In this document: positions 36,041 through 45,006 of the stretch, piece by piece | Position numbering within the stretch: the stretch's first letter is position 1 | Layout of the letters: each line of letters opens with the position of its first letter | From: Comamonadaceae bacterium | Lineage (GTDB): Bacteria; Pseudomonadota; Gammaproteobacteria; Burkholderiales; Burkholderiaceae_C | Reading direction: 5' to 3' | NCBI GenBank assembly: GCA_947478725.1 | Contig: CANJWZ010000032.1 | Location: 1 to 49,470, forward strand | DNA length: 49,470 nucleotides | Translations under genes and position numbers: made by a program | Notes under the pieces: model-generated | What the model saw: the letters and a program-made list of their open reading frames with translations, nothing else | Told to the model about the DNA's origin: nothing | The model's database searches: none

Positions 36041-36163
36041 GATGGATTTCTTTCTTTAATTTTGTCGAAAGCTCATCATGCAATCCATGCATTGCAGTTT
36101 CATTCAGAAAAAATGACTTGAAATCGTAGGCAAAAGCCGATCAATCATTCCAATGATGTCGGG

Positions 36164-37687
36164 CTATGGAGGTGGCTGGCATTTGCTGGCGGGCAGCACA
36201 ACGGCAAGCTGAATATATTTGCCGCTGCTGGGCAGGCCAGGGTTGAAATACCATTTTTTTGCGGCAACAGCATCAGGCGCCAGAGCCGTGTTCATGTCAA
36301 CAACATACAGCATGCCCTGCTGTTGTATGTCTTGAGGTTTGACCCAGGGCGTGGCTTCTGGCCCGCTGTAGACCACTGGAAACTCTTGGATGAAAGCAGA
36401 CACCAGCCCCGCCTCAAAGTCACCGCCGATGATGTTCAGAGGACAGGCGGTTTGCTGCTTCCAATGTGACAGGGCGGCTTTTGCCATCTCGCGTGCCGGG
36501 TAAGCGGAGTCGGCCCGACGCTCTGCCTGCGCGGCATCAGGCCTGCCTTGTTTGACCGCGTAGTAGGCGAACCCACCCGCCTGAACTGCGAGCGTTAAAG
36601 GTATCAACAGGGAGAGCTTGAGGGTATCGCTGTTTCGCAAGCGCCAGGCGATCCAGATGGGCAGAAACTGGAAAAGCTGCACCCCCCAATGGTTACGCAA
36701 CTGACTGCCAGTGGCCAGCGACGACAGCACAAGTATCACAACGGGTGCCCACAGCAACCCCCACATCCACACCCAGGTCCGATCTGGAAAGCCGGACGCT
36801 TTTTGATCCTGCATTTGAATTTGTATTGGCTGAGACGGGCTGCGAGCCTTGCAAATAGCCCAGCTTAAACCGATGACCAGCAGCAAGGGAAACAACATGC
36901 GAATTTGATTGACAAAAAAAGTAGCAATCCAAGCCATGCGTTGGCTGAATCCACCGACTTCCAGGGCGGCAGAGGCATAACGCAAGGCCGGGAAATTGTG
37001 AGTGACAGCCCAAGACAGATGAGGGCCAAAAACCAGTGCGAACCCAAGGCCGGCAGTTGCCAACCCCGTCAACAGAAAGCGAAACGGCTGCCTGTTTGTC
37101 AGGCAAACCGCCACCAGCAATGCAAACAAGGGCAGCGCTGCCTGGTACTTAGACAACATGGCGCAGCCAGCAAAAAACCCTACACCAAGCCACCACCGCC
37201 AGGGCGCTGTCGTGCTCGCATTGGCGGCAAGCAACACCGCATAAACGGTTGCAGTGATGAACATGACCAACACGGTGTTGTGGTTGTAAATCTGGGCGGA
37301 CAGGCTAAAGCACTGCTGCAAGGTCCATAAAACGATGGCTGCGTTAGCGATTTTTTCGTCAAACAAGTGGCGTGTGATCAACCATGTCAACCAGCCCGTT
37401 ATGGCAAAGCATAGGGCGGCCAGCGCATTGGTCAGCCAACTATGTGGACCGATCAGGTCAATGGCAGCGCCAAGTAGCCAGGTTGGCATGGGGGGATGCT
37501 TGTAGTAGCCCCATTGGAGGCTGTGCACCCATACAAATTGCTCTACGTTGTCGCCATAAAGACCGGCGTCCCAAAACGTCGTCCAGGCTACCCATGCAAA
37601 AACCAGCAACACCCCGAACAAGCTGACGATGGTTTTGCTGCGCCAGGGTTGATCTTTCGTGAGGTCGATAACAGGGATTGCAATCAC
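36164..37687 (-). CDS. GT39/ArnT-like membrane glycosyltransferase
   Basis: A 507-residue integral membrane protein with roughly ten hydrophobic segments. The first loop after TM1 has WDAGLYGDNVEQFVWVHSLQ and WGYYKHPPMPTWLLGA, the acidic catalytic loop and 'HPP' block of PMT/ArnT-like transferases that use polyprenyl-phosphate sugars. The C-terminal periplasmic domain follows PLTLAVQAGGFAYYAV. Acceptor unknown (lipid A, protein or polysaccharide). The start is taken as GTG at 37687, which overlaps the aminotransferase stop (GTGA); a longer frame to 37834 would run back into that gene. Confidence 0.8.
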   Translation of the reverse strand: MIAIPVIDLTKDQPWRSKTIVSLFGVLLVFAWVAWTTFWDAGLYGDNVEQFVWVHSLQWGYYKHPPMPTWLLGAAIDLIGPHSWLTNALAALCFAITGWLTWLITRHLFDEKIANAAIVLWTLQQCFSLSAQIYNHNTVLVMFITATVYAVLLAANASTTAPWRWWLGVGFFAGCAMLSKYQAALPLFALLVAVCLTNRQPFRFLLTGLATAGLGFALVFGPHLSWAVTHNFPALRYASAALEVGGFSQRMAWIATFFVNQIRMLFPLLLVIGLSWAICKARSPSQPIQIQMQDQKASGFPDRTWVWMWGLLWAPVVILVLSSLATGSQLRNHWGVQLFQFLPIWIAWRLRNSDTLKLSLLIPLTLAVQAGGFAYYAVKQGRPDAAQAERRADSAYPAREMAKAALSHWKQQTACPLNIIGGDFEAGLVSAFIQEFPVVYSGPEATPWVKPQDIQQQGMLYVVDMNTALAPDAVAAKKWYFNPGLPSSGKYIQLAVVLPASKCQPPP

Positions 37688-38859
37688 AGTTTGGCAAGCC
37701 GCGCCAGTGCTGCGTTGAGAGTTTCGTCTTTTTTGGCAAAGCAAAAGCGCACCACCCGCTGGTCGAAACCGTTGCGATAGAACGCGGATAACGGAATCGC
37801 CGCGACACCGATGTCGGTCGTGAGCCATTTGCAAAAATCAGCTTCGTTCAAATCACTGACATCTGAAATATCGACGCACTGAAAGTAACTGCCTTCACTG
37901 GGCAGCAACTTCAAGCGCGTTTTGGCCAAGCCTGCGCGAAACAAGTCGCGCTTGCGCTGATAAAAAGCTGGCAAGTCCAGGTAAGCCCGTTCATTGGCCA
38001 TGTAGTTGGCCAGGCCGTATTGCACAGGCGTGTTGACGGTAAATACATTGAACTGATGCACCTTGCGAAACTCGGCCGTCAGAGCCGCAGGTGCCGCCAC
38101 ATAGCCCACCTTCCAGCCTGTGACGTGATACGTCTTGCCGAAGCTGCTGACGATGAAGGCCCGGGCGGCTAAAGCGGGAAAGCGCGCAGCGCTTTGGTGA
38201 CTTTGTCCCTTGTCAGCATCAAACACCATGTGTTCATACACCTCGTCGCTGATCAGCAGCACGTCGGTCGGGGCAAGGATGTCTTGCAGGGTCAACATGT
38301 CCGCCTCTGTCCACACCGTGGCACTGGGGTTGTGCGGAGAGTTGATCAAGATAGCGCGGGTTTTGGGAGTGATGGCGGCGCTGATTTTGTCAAAGTCTGG
38401 CCGAAAGGTGCCGGGTATCAGGGGCACCGACACCACCACACCGCCGGCCAGTTCGATATTGGGCACATAGCTGTCGTAGCAGGGCTCCAGCACGATGACT
38501 TCATCACCCGGGTGCACGACGGCCAGAATCGTGGTGATGATGGCTTGCGTGGCGCCAGCCGTTACCGTGATCTCGGTGTTGGGGTTGTAGCTGCGGCCAT
38601 ACAGCTTGAGCAGTTTGTTGGCGATGGCTTCACGCAGCACCGGTACGCCGGGCATGGGTGGGTACTGGTTCAGGCCCTGGGTCATCGCCTGCGTCACGGC
38701 GCTGACCAGTTGCGGGTCACATTCAAAATCAGGAAAGCCTTGCCCCAGATTAACAGCGTTTTTTTCCAGTGCCAGGCTGGACATCACCGTGAAAATGGTG
38801 GTGCCAACGGCGGGGAGCTTGGTCTGTAGCGACGGGGTACGTTCAATGACGGCATTCAT
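37684..38859 (-). CDS. PLP-dependent aminotransferase (methionine/kynurenine aminotransferase type)
   Basis: A 391-residue class I aminotransferase. It has NLGQGFPDFECDPQLVSAVT, NQYPPMPGVPVLREAIA, TVTAGATQAIITTILAVVHP, INSPHNPSATVWT, LLISDEVYEHMVFD and the PLP lysine in SSFGKTYHVTGWKVGYVAAP. This pattern is closest to YbdL-like methionine aminotransferases and kynurenine transaminases (QGFPDF, GKTYHVTGWKVGY). It probably transaminates methionine or aromatic amino acids; exact substrate unresolved. It is the first gene of a coupled pair with the GT39-like gene, with no obvious functional link. Confidence 0.88.
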   Translation of the reverse strand: MNAVIERTPSLQTKLPAVGTTIFTVMSSLALEKNAVNLGQGFPDFECDPQLVSAVTQAMTQGLNQYPPMPGVPVLREAIANKLLKLYGRSYNPNTEITVTAGATQAIITTILAVVHPGDEVIVLEPCYDSYVPNIELAGGVVVSVPLIPGTFRPDFDKISAAITPKTRAILINSPHNPSATVWTEADMLTLQDILAPTDVLLISDEVYEHMVFDADKGQSHQSAARFPALAARAFIVSSFGKTYHVTGWKVGYVAAPAALTAEFRKVHQFNVFTVNTPVQYGLANYMANERAYLDLPAFYQRKRDLFRAGLAKTRLKLLPSEGSYFQCVDISDVSDLNEADFCKWLTTDIGVAAIPLSAFYRNGFDQRVVRFCFAKKDETLNAALARLAKL

Positions 38860-38897
38860 GGGCGGCGTGCTTTCAAATCAAAAAAATCGCTGACAAA

Positions 38898-39836
38898 TTA
38901 AAAATCGTTGGCATGCCCGGACATGGCTGATTCAACCGCACTGCGGGTCAAGTCAGGGCTCAGGAGCTCGGCAAAGGTGTACACAAAGTTGCGCAGATAG
39001 GCGCTGCGCTTGAACGCCACGCGCGCCACATTCAAGCCGAAAAGGTGCCCCGCCGGGATGGCAATCAGGTCGCTGTTGGTACCATCATCCTTGATGGCCA
39101 TTTCAGCCACAATGCCAACGCCCAGGCCCAGGCGCACATAGGTTTTGATGACGTCCGAATCAATCGCTTCCAGCGCAACACGCGGCTGCAGGCGCTTTGC
39201 AGCAAATGCGAGGTCAATCTTGGTGCGTCCTGTAAACGACGGGTGGTAGGTGATGAGCGGCTCAAGCGCCAGGTCCTGCAAGCTGATGTCTGGCTTGCTG
39301 GCCAGGGGGTGCGTTGCAGGCAACACCAGCATGTGCTGCCATTCATAACAAGGCAGGGTGATCAGGTCGGCGTACTGGGCCAAGGACTCGGTGGCAATGC
39401 CGATCTCGGCCACTTCGTCCATCAGCATCTGTGCAACCTGGCCGGGCGAGCCTTGGTGCATGCTGACGTTGACCTTGGGAAAAGCTTCCCGCAGTTTGGC
39501 AACGGGTTGCGGCAGCACATACCTGGCCTGTGTGTGGGTCGTTGCAATCGACAAAGTGCCACTGTCCTGTTTGGAGTACTGCTCCCCAATGCGGCGCAGG
39601 TTGCCGACTTCGCGCATGATCAGGTCTATGCTTTTGAGCACATGCGCGCCAGGCTCCGTGACGCGTTTTAAGCGCTTGCCGTGGCGGGCAAAAATCTCAA
39701 CACCCAGTTCTTCTTCCAGTTCAATGATCGCTTTGGAGATGCCGGGTTGCGACGTATGCAGGGCGCGTGCAGTTTCGGTCAGGTTCAGGTTACGTCTGAC
39801 AGCTTCCTGAACAAATCTGAATTGGTGAAGGTTCAT
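38898..39836 (-). CDS. cysB: LysR-type regulator CysB
   Basis: A 312-residue LysR protein. N-terminal HTH: MNLHQFRFVQEAVRRNLNLT, ETARALHTSQPGISKAIIEL, EEELGVEIFARHGKRLKRVT. The effector domain has TLSIATTHTQARYVLPQPVA (the TTHTQARY block that binds O-/N-acetylserine or sulfate in CysB) and YHPSFTGRTKIDLAFAAKRL. These favour CysB/Cbl over other LysR groups. It controls sulfate assimilation and cysteine synthesis. A CbiX-type chelatase gene lies just upstream in the same direction, fitting the siroheme need of sulfite reductase. Confidence 0.93.
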   Translation of the reverse strand: MNLHQFRFVQEAVRRNLNLTETARALHTSQPGISKAIIELEEELGVEIFARHGKRLKRVTEPGAHVLKSIDLIMREVGNLRRIGEQYSKQDSGTLSIATTHTQARYVLPQPVAKLREAFPKVNVSMHQGSPGQVAQMLMDEVAEIGIATESLAQYADLITLPCYEWQHMLVLPATHPLASKPDISLQDLALEPLITYHPSFTGRTKIDLAFAAKRLQPRVALEAIDSDVIKTYVRLGLGVGIVAEMAIKDDGTNSDLIAIPAGHLFGLNVARVAFKRSAYLRNFVYTFAELLSPDLTRSAVESAMSGHANDF

Positions 39837-39908
39837 GTCTTTTTCGGCTAATGGTTGATTTTATGATGCCGCTGCGCTGCTAGGGCAAGCGGTCTTGCCT
39901 GAGTTCAT

Positions 39909-40268
39909 TCAAGCCAGTGCGAGATCGGCCATCAAGGAAATCAGGGCTGGGCTTTCACCTGCGGTGGGCAGCAATTCAATCTTGATCTGGGGGTGGGCCG
40001 CCCGAATCTCGTGAATCAGAAGCGGCAAGTCCTCTCGCGCGTGCTTTCCCACACCCAAAAAAAGTGGAAACACTTTTAATTTTTCTGCACCAGAAGTTAT
40101 TAAATCGATAGCGGCATCAGGCAGACTGGGAAGGCACAGTTCAAGATACGCACAGCGCACCAAGGCTGATGGTGAGCGTTCAGAGATCTGCCGTGCAACC
40201 GCCTCGATCGGCAAGCGCCACAGCGGGTCGCGAGAGCCGTGTGCAAAAAGAACGATGCCAGTGGTCAT
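39909..40268 (-). CDS. Short CbiX/SirB-type sirohydrochlorin chelatase
   Basis: A 119-residue single-domain class II chelatase (CbiX short form). H10 in VLFAHGSRDPLWRLP and the His in FPLFLGVGKHAREDLP are the metal-binding pair. It inserts Co2+ or Fe2+ into sirohydrochlorin for cobalamin or siroheme. Beside cysB, the ferrochelatase role for siroheme is more likely (inference). It lies 25 bp downstream of lptG on the same strand, so read-through from lptFG is possible. Confidence 0.85.
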   Translation of the reverse strand: MTTGIVLFAHGSRDPLWRLPIEAVARQISERSPSALVRCAYLELCLPSLPDAAIDLITSGAEKLKVFPLFLGVGKHAREDLPLLIHEIRAAHPQIKIELLPTAGESPALISLMADLALA

Positions 40269-40293
40269 GGTGTTTGTATTAAAAAAAGCAGGG

Positions 40294-41454
40294 TCAACGT
40301 CTCAAAACGAGCCAGCCAAAAGCCCCCAGCGAGATCGTCATGTACAAAAGTCCGGGTGCAGCTGCCGCAAACCAAGGCTGCCAGTTTTGCAGGTTGCCGA
40401 TGTAGCCAAAAACGTTGTTCAGCAAAAAGAAGCTGATGCCAATCATCACACCCATAAACACATAGCCAGAAATCCCGCCCGAACGGAAATGCAGATAGGC
40501 AAACGGCAGTGCCAGGACCACCATGACCAGGCAACTCAGCGGGTAAAACACCTTTTTCCAGAATTCAATTTCATAGCGTTGCGCTGCTTGCCCATTGGCA
40601 TCGAGGTGGCGAACGTAATTGAACAAGTCGATGGTGCCCATGCGCTCTGGCTTGAGCAGGGCCACGGAAACCATCTCCTGCGACATTTCGGTCGGCCAGC
40701 GAAAGCTGTCCAGCACGCTTCTGCTGACGCCTGCTGTTTGCGCCGCCGCATTTGCGGCTGTGGTACTGCTGGTGGGTACGCTGAACTCGACCCGCGTCAC
40801 GCCCTTTAACTGCCAGGAATCGTCTGCAGAAAATTTACCGCGCGCAGCTTGCATCTGCGACACAACCAGGCCTTTGTTGTTAAACTCAAAAATCTGGATG
40901 CCGATCATTTCGTTATTCGGCGATAGCGTTTTAACGTTTGCAATGTAGGTGCTGTAAGCCTGCTTTTCACGTAGCCACGCCCCTGTTTGGCCAACGGTGA
41001 TGATGCCCTGATACCGGGCTTTGAGCAATTGTGCTGTCCGCTCGCTCAGGGGCGCGAGGTAGTCACCAATCAAAAAACTGGCCACGACAAAAATACTCCC
41101 CAGACTCAGCAACATTTGCAGGGCTCGCCATGGGCCTAGCCCGCTGGTGCGCAAAATCGTGTATTCGGAGCTTTTGGCAAGTCGGGCCATGACAAAAATG
41201 GTGCCGATCAGCACGGATATAGGCAGCAATTCATACAGGTGGTTGGGTATCAAAAGACCCACGTACAGCAAGGCGTGCCTGATTTGGTAAATATCGCTCG
41301 CCGTTGGCAGGCCGGTCGACAAGCCATTGCTTTTGCCGAGGTACTGCAACTCGTCAACCAGATCAAAAAAGAAAAACAGTGCCAAAAACCCGGCGGCCAC
41401 CAAAATAATCGAGGTCACTACCTCGCCATAAATGAGGCGGCGAACGGTTTTCAC
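40294..41454 (-). CDS. lptG: LPS export permease LptG
   Basis: A 386-residue inner-membrane permease of the Lpt LPS-transport machine (LptB2FG). N-terminal TM region VVTSIILVAAGFLALFFFFD, then YELLPISVLIGTIFVMARLA and SSEYTILRTSGLGPWRALQM; a periplasmic beta-jellyroll in the middle; C-terminal TM bundle with FYPLSCLVMVVLALPFAYLH and MIGISFFLLNNVFGYIG. The GTG at 41454 overlaps the lptF stop (GTGA, 41451-41454) and places TM1 correctly; the longer frame to 41538 overlaps lptF too far. Confidence 0.95.
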   Translation of the reverse strand: MKTVRRLIYGEVVTSIILVAAGFLALFFFFDLVDELQYLGKSNGLSTGLPTASDIYQIRHALLYVGLLIPNHLYELLPISVLIGTIFVMARLAKSSEYTILRTSGLGPWRALQMLLSLGSIFVVASFLIGDYLAPLSERTAQLLKARYQGIITVGQTGAWLREKQAYSTYIANVKTLSPNNEMIGIQIFEFNNKGLVVSQMQAARGKFSADDSWQLKGVTRVEFSVPTSSTTAANAAAQTAGVSRSVLDSFRWPTEMSQEMVSVALLKPERMGTIDLFNYVRHLDANGQAAQRYEIEFWKKVFYPLSCLVMVVLALPFAYLHFRSGGISGYVFMGVMIGISFFLLNNVFGYIGNLQNWQPWFAAAAPGLLYMTISLGAFGWLVLRR

Positions 41455-42569
41455 GGGCTTCTCCTGTAGCTTACGCCGGCGGCTCGTTTGCGCAACGCAG
41501 CGCGCAGTGTCCAGTTGTTGTTGCGCTTGCCTAGCCAAAACAGGCCCAACAGCAAAATACCGCCGTGAAGCAGCAGCAACAGGCCTTCAAAACTGATGGT
41601 GCCACTGTAAACCCAGCTTTGGCCCAGATTGACCAGGTTGTTGTAAGCCAGAAAAGTCAGCACAACGAAGACCAGGTTTCCGCTTCGCCCGCCCCGAGGG
41701 TTCACCGTTGCCAGCGCCACTGCGAGAACCACAAAATTGACGGCCGCCAGAGCCAGGCCCAAACGCCATGCCAGCTCGCTCAGATTGGCGCGTGTGGGTG
41801 CGTTCATCAGCACAGGGACCGCCAATAATTTGGCATCGGTGGCATCCGAATTGAGCGGCACTGTGCCCCCTGTATTGCTGCCGTATTCTTCAAAATCACT
41901 GATTTTCAGATTCGGTTTTCCGGTCTCACTTTCTAGCCGCTGACCGTCGGTGAGAATCAAGACCTGTTTGTCGGCCGTCGCTTCAATCCGTCCCGAACGC
42001 GCGCTTGTGATGGCACTTTTGCCTCTTTCATTGGCCGATATGAAAACATTGTTGCTGGACTTTTGGTCAGTTTTGGCGTCGCGGTCGATGAAGAACACCC
42101 GGTTGCCGTTGGACGATTCCTGAAACTGGCCTGGTGCAATGCGGTCTATGTCGCTGCGATTGCCAAAGCTCTCCTGCATGGACTTGGTTTGCCGGTTGGT
42201 CCATGGCCAGACGAAAAGAGCCGTCAGAAAAATAATCAGCAGCACGGGCCAGGCGAAGCGGAACATCGGCGCCAGAAAACTGCTCAAGCTTCTGCCGCTG
42301 GTGAACCAAACCACCATTTCACTGTCTCGGTACATGCGTGTCAGCGTACTGACCATGGCAATAAACAGTGACAGCGTCAAAAGGGTGGGTAGTCTGCCCA
42401 GGGCTGCATAGCCCATAAAAAGCACAACATCCTGAGGACTGATCACCCCCCGCGATGCCTGACCCAGCGTGCGAATCAGCACAATCGTTAAGACGATGGT
42501 CATCAACACCACAAAGGTGGCACCAAAGCTGCGGGCCAGTTCTCGGCGAATGGAGGATTGGAATAACAT
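41451..42569 (-). CDS. lptF: LPS export permease LptF
   Basis: A 372-residue partner of LptG. MLFQSSIRRELARSFGATFV begins as LptF proteins do; TM segments FVVLMTIVLTIVLIRTLGQA and LPTLLTLSLFIAMVSTLTRM, with DSEMVVWFTSGRSLSSFLAP as the coupling-helix region contacting LptB. A periplasmic jellyroll holds NRVFFIDRD and KQVLILTDGQRLE. C-terminal TMs include LALAAVNFVVLAVALATVNP. It is first in the lptF-lptG pair and divergent from pepA across about 55 bp, the arrangement usual in proteobacteria. Confidence 0.96.
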   Translation of the reverse strand: MLFQSSIRRELARSFGATFVVLMTIVLTIVLIRTLGQASRGVISPQDVVLFMGYAALGRLPTLLTLSLFIAMVSTLTRMYRDSEMVVWFTSGRSLSSFLAPMFRFAWPVLLIIFLTALFVWPWTNRQTKSMQESFGNRSDIDRIAPGQFQESSNGNRVFFIDRDAKTDQKSSNNVFISANERGKSAITSARSGRIEATADKQVLILTDGQRLESETGKPNLKISDFEEYGSNTGGTVPLNSDATDAKLLAVPVLMNAPTRANLSELAWRLGLALAAVNFVVLAVALATVNPRGGRSGNLVFVVLTFLAYNNLVNLGQSWVYSGTISFEGLLLLLHGGILLLGLFWLGKRNNNWTLRAALRKRAAGVSYRRSP

Positions 42570-42624
42570 CGGCTGTCGGACGAACTTCGTTTTTTAGCTG
42601 TTTTTGCAGGAATTACCCTTGATT

Positions 42625-44112
42625 ATGGACTTTGAACTCAAAACATTGACCCGTCCTCGGCTTTGCGCTGAAAAATGCGAAGCGCTGATTGTGCTGATGA
42701 CGGACGACACCCCCATTGCTGGAGATGCTCTGTCGCAACTGGCGGCATCGGCTGTCAAGTCGGGTGACTTTGAAACAAAACCTGGCAAATTACTCGGCAG
42801 TTACCGGACCGCAGGCGTCGCTGCCACGCGGCTGGTGTTGGTGGGTTGCGGCGATGGCAGCGTCAAAAATGTGCGTACGGCCGTCATTGCGGCCATGAAT
42901 ACGCTTAAAAATAGCAACGCCAAACGGGTTGTGCTCAGTTTGTGTGGTTTGCCTCATGTGACCGCTGATGTGGTGTGCACCTCGCTGGTAGCGTGCGGTG
43001 ATGCAACCTACAGCTACGCTGCCACCAAGTCAAAACCCGTGCTCTCCAAACTTGAAAAGTTGCTCTTGGTGGTTCCAGACGCGGTCAAAGTCAAACCGGG
43101 TTTTGACAAAGGCCTGGGCTTGGTCAACGGCATAGCCCTGGCCAAGGAATGGGCAAACCGACCGGCCAATCACGCGACGCCCGTGTTGTTGGCTGGAGCC
43201 GCCAAGGCACTGGCGAAATTGCCGAACATCAAGGTCGACGTTCTTGGCCCCAAAGAGGTCGCCAAGCTGGGCATGGGTTCATTCATGGCGGTTGCACAAG
43301 GCTCAGAAGAGCCTCTGCGCTTCATGGTGCTGCATTACAACGGGGCCGCTAAAACCCGAGCCCCCACCGTTTTGGTGGGCAAAGGCATCACCTTTGACAC
43401 GGGCGGTATTTCCATCAAGCCAGCGGGTGAAATGGACGAAATGAAGTTCGACATGTGCGGTGCGGCCAGCGTTCTGGGCGTTTTCAGGGCGCTGGCTGAT
43501 TTGAAGCCGGCCATCAACGTGATTGGCCTGATTCCGGCTTGCGAAAACATGCCGGACGGCAAGGCCATCAAGCCAGGCGATGTGGTGACCAGCATGAGCG
43601 GGCAAACCATTGAAATTCTGAACACCGATGCAGAAGGTCGACTTGTCTTGTGCGATGCGTTGACTTACGCAGAGCGATTCAAGCCGCGTGCTGTGATTGA
43701 CATTGCAACCTTGACCGGTGCCTGTGTGGTGGCCCTGGGCGCGGTGCGCAGCGGCCTGTTTTCAACCAATGACAGTCTGGCCAAGGCACTGCTGGAGGCG
43801 GGTGAATCATCGCTTGACCTGTGCTGGCGCATGCCGCTGGATGACGACTATGCAGAAGGCCTGAAAACCAATTTTGCCGACGTGGCCAATGTGGCGGGTC
43901 GGGCCGGTGGTGCCGTCACCGCCGCCAAATTTTTGCAGCGTTTTGCCGCCAAGTTTGCCTGGGCACATCTGGACATCGCCGGTACAGCCTGGAAGAGCGG
44001 GGCGGCCAAGGGCGCCACTGGACGCCCGGTCGCCCTGCTGGTGGATTATTTGTTGGATCAGGCGGACCCGTCAAAACCAAGCCCCGTTAAAAAACGCACG
44101 CAGACGGCATGA
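42625..44112 (+). CDS. pepA: Leucyl aminopeptidase PepA
   Basis: A 495-residue M17 metallo-aminopeptidase. Key blocks: LGMGSFMAVAQGSEEPLRFM, VGKGITFDTGGISIKPAGEM, DEMKFDMCGAASVLG, PDGKAIKPGDVVTSMSGQTI, EILNTDAEGRLVLCDALTYA (signature NTDAEGRL) and DIATLTGACVVALG. It cleaves N-terminal residues of peptides and, in some bacteria, binds DNA in Xer recombination. Start ATG 42625 (MDFELKTLTRPRLCAEKCEA); TTG at 42619 is an alternative with better distance to AGGA. The stop overlaps holC (ATGA). Confidence 0.96.
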   Translation: MDFELKTLTRPRLCAEKCEALIVLMTDDTPIAGDALSQLAASAVKSGDFETKPGKLLGSYRTAGVAATRLVLVGCGDGSVKNVRTAVIAAMNTLKNSNAKRVVLSLCGLPHVTADVVCTSLVACGDATYSYAATKSKPVLSKLEKLLLVVPDAVKVKPGFDKGLGLVNGIALAKEWANRPANHATPVLLAGAAKALAKLPNIKVDVLGPKEVAKLGMGSFMAVAQGSEEPLRFMVLHYNGAAKTRAPTVLVGKGITFDTGGISIKPAGEMDEMKFDMCGAASVLGVFRALADLKPAINVIGLIPACENMPDGKAIKPGDVVTSMSGQTIEILNTDAEGRLVLCDALTYAERFKPRAVIDIATLTGACVVALGAVRSGLFSTNDSLAKALLEAGESSLDLCWRMPLDDDYAEGLKTNFADVANVAGRAGGAVTAAKFLQRFAAKFAWAHLDIAGTAWKSGAAKGATGRPVALLVDYLLDQADPSKPSPVKKRTQTA

Positions 44113-44546
44113 CCGAGATCGAATTTCACGTCAATGTGCCCGACAAGCTGCACTACAGCTGCCGTTTGCTGCGCAAGGCGCACCGAACTGGCACAAGAGT
44201 CGTTGTGACTGCAGAGCCCACGTTGTTGGCGCAACTTGACCAGCTGTTGTGGACTTTTTCTGGGCATGATTTTTTGCCGCATTGCTCTGGCAACGCACCG
44301 GCCCACACACTGGCTGCCACGCCCATACAGCTGGCCGAGCAGCTTCAGGCTTGTCCGGCGGACAGTGTGCTGATCAACCTGGGGCTGCAGGCACCTGCCC
44401 ATTTTGAGCGCTTTCAACGCTTCATTGAGGTGGCATCTGACGCCAGCGACGATATTCTTGCCGCAAGAGCACGATGGAAGCATTACAAAGACCGAGGCTA
44501 TGCGTTGAGAAAGCATGATCTGCCAACTGGCCCGGAGGCCGCATGA
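44109..44546 (+). CDS. holC: DNA polymerase III chi subunit HolC
   Basis: A 145-residue protein. MTEIEFHVNVPDKLHYSCRL and LLRKAHRTGTRVVVTAEPTL match the chi start (F-N-x3-K-x-Y-x-C-RLxRKA). DQLLWTFSGHDFLPHC is the conserved LWxFxxxxFLPH block. Chi links the clamp loader to SSB. The pepA-holC order is common in proteobacteria. Both ends overlap neighbours by ATGA, so pepA-holC-orf form one coupled operon. Confidence 0.95.
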   Translation: MTEIEFHVNVPDKLHYSCRLLRKAHRTGTRVVVTAEPTLLAQLDQLLWTFSGHDFLPHCSGNAPAHTLAATPIQLAEQLQACPADSVLINLGLQAPAHFERFQRFIEVASDASDDILAARARWKHYKDRGYALRKHDLPTGPEAA

Positions 44547-44848
44547 GCGATGCTTTGGGGCCGCCCCGCTTTGTACCAACCCTCACAGATGTGGTGCAGG
44601 CAAGTGGCCAGGCCGATCAGGTCAATACAGCGCCGCCAAACCAAAATCATCTTGAAGATCAGATCGTCCACCGGGTGATGCAGCGGGTCGATCTCGTGCT
44701 TGAGCGGCGCCTGCGTGAGGCGGTCGCGCAGGTGATCTTGTCACACACCCAGTCACTGGGCCCTCGCTTGCGCGAAGAAATTGAGCTGGTGGTTCGTGAG
44801 TCGGTCATTCAGGCGGTTGCGCAAGAGCTACCCCAGCAGCGGCTCTGA
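44543..44848 (+). CDS. Unknown conserved protein after holC
   Basis: A 101-residue protein: a disordered start (MSDALGPPRFVPTLTDVVQA, PPNQNHLED) and a helical C-terminus QIVHRVMQRVDLVLERRLRE, AVAQVILSHTQSLGPRLREE and IELVVRESVIQAVAQEL. The heptad-like spacing suggests self-association. I know similar small genes behind holC in related bacteria, but no function. Translational overlap with holC supports that it is real. Confidence 0.75.
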   Translation: MSDALGPPRFVPTLTDVVQASGQADQVNTAPPNQNHLEDQIVHRVMQRVDLVLERRLREAVAQVILSHTQSLGPRLREEIELVVRESVIQAVAQELPQQRL

Positions 44849-45006
44849 CCCGGCAAATTTTTTGTAACCTTGCAGGCTTATGCTGCTTCTTGCCACCAGG
44901 GGACGCTACCATAGTGAAAGCGCGAAAACTGCGGTATGTTCTCGCGCAGGACAAAATTTTTCTTGTGCTTTGATTCTTTTTCTTTATCTTTAAACGGAGT
45001 ATGTTC

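Noticed and set aside
40073..40110. AT-rich stretch inside the CbiX-type gene as another copy of the coding repeat.
   Set aside because: The encoded AAIDLITSGAEKLKVFPLFL fits the family's own core and the DNA does not align with the 55-bp repeat.
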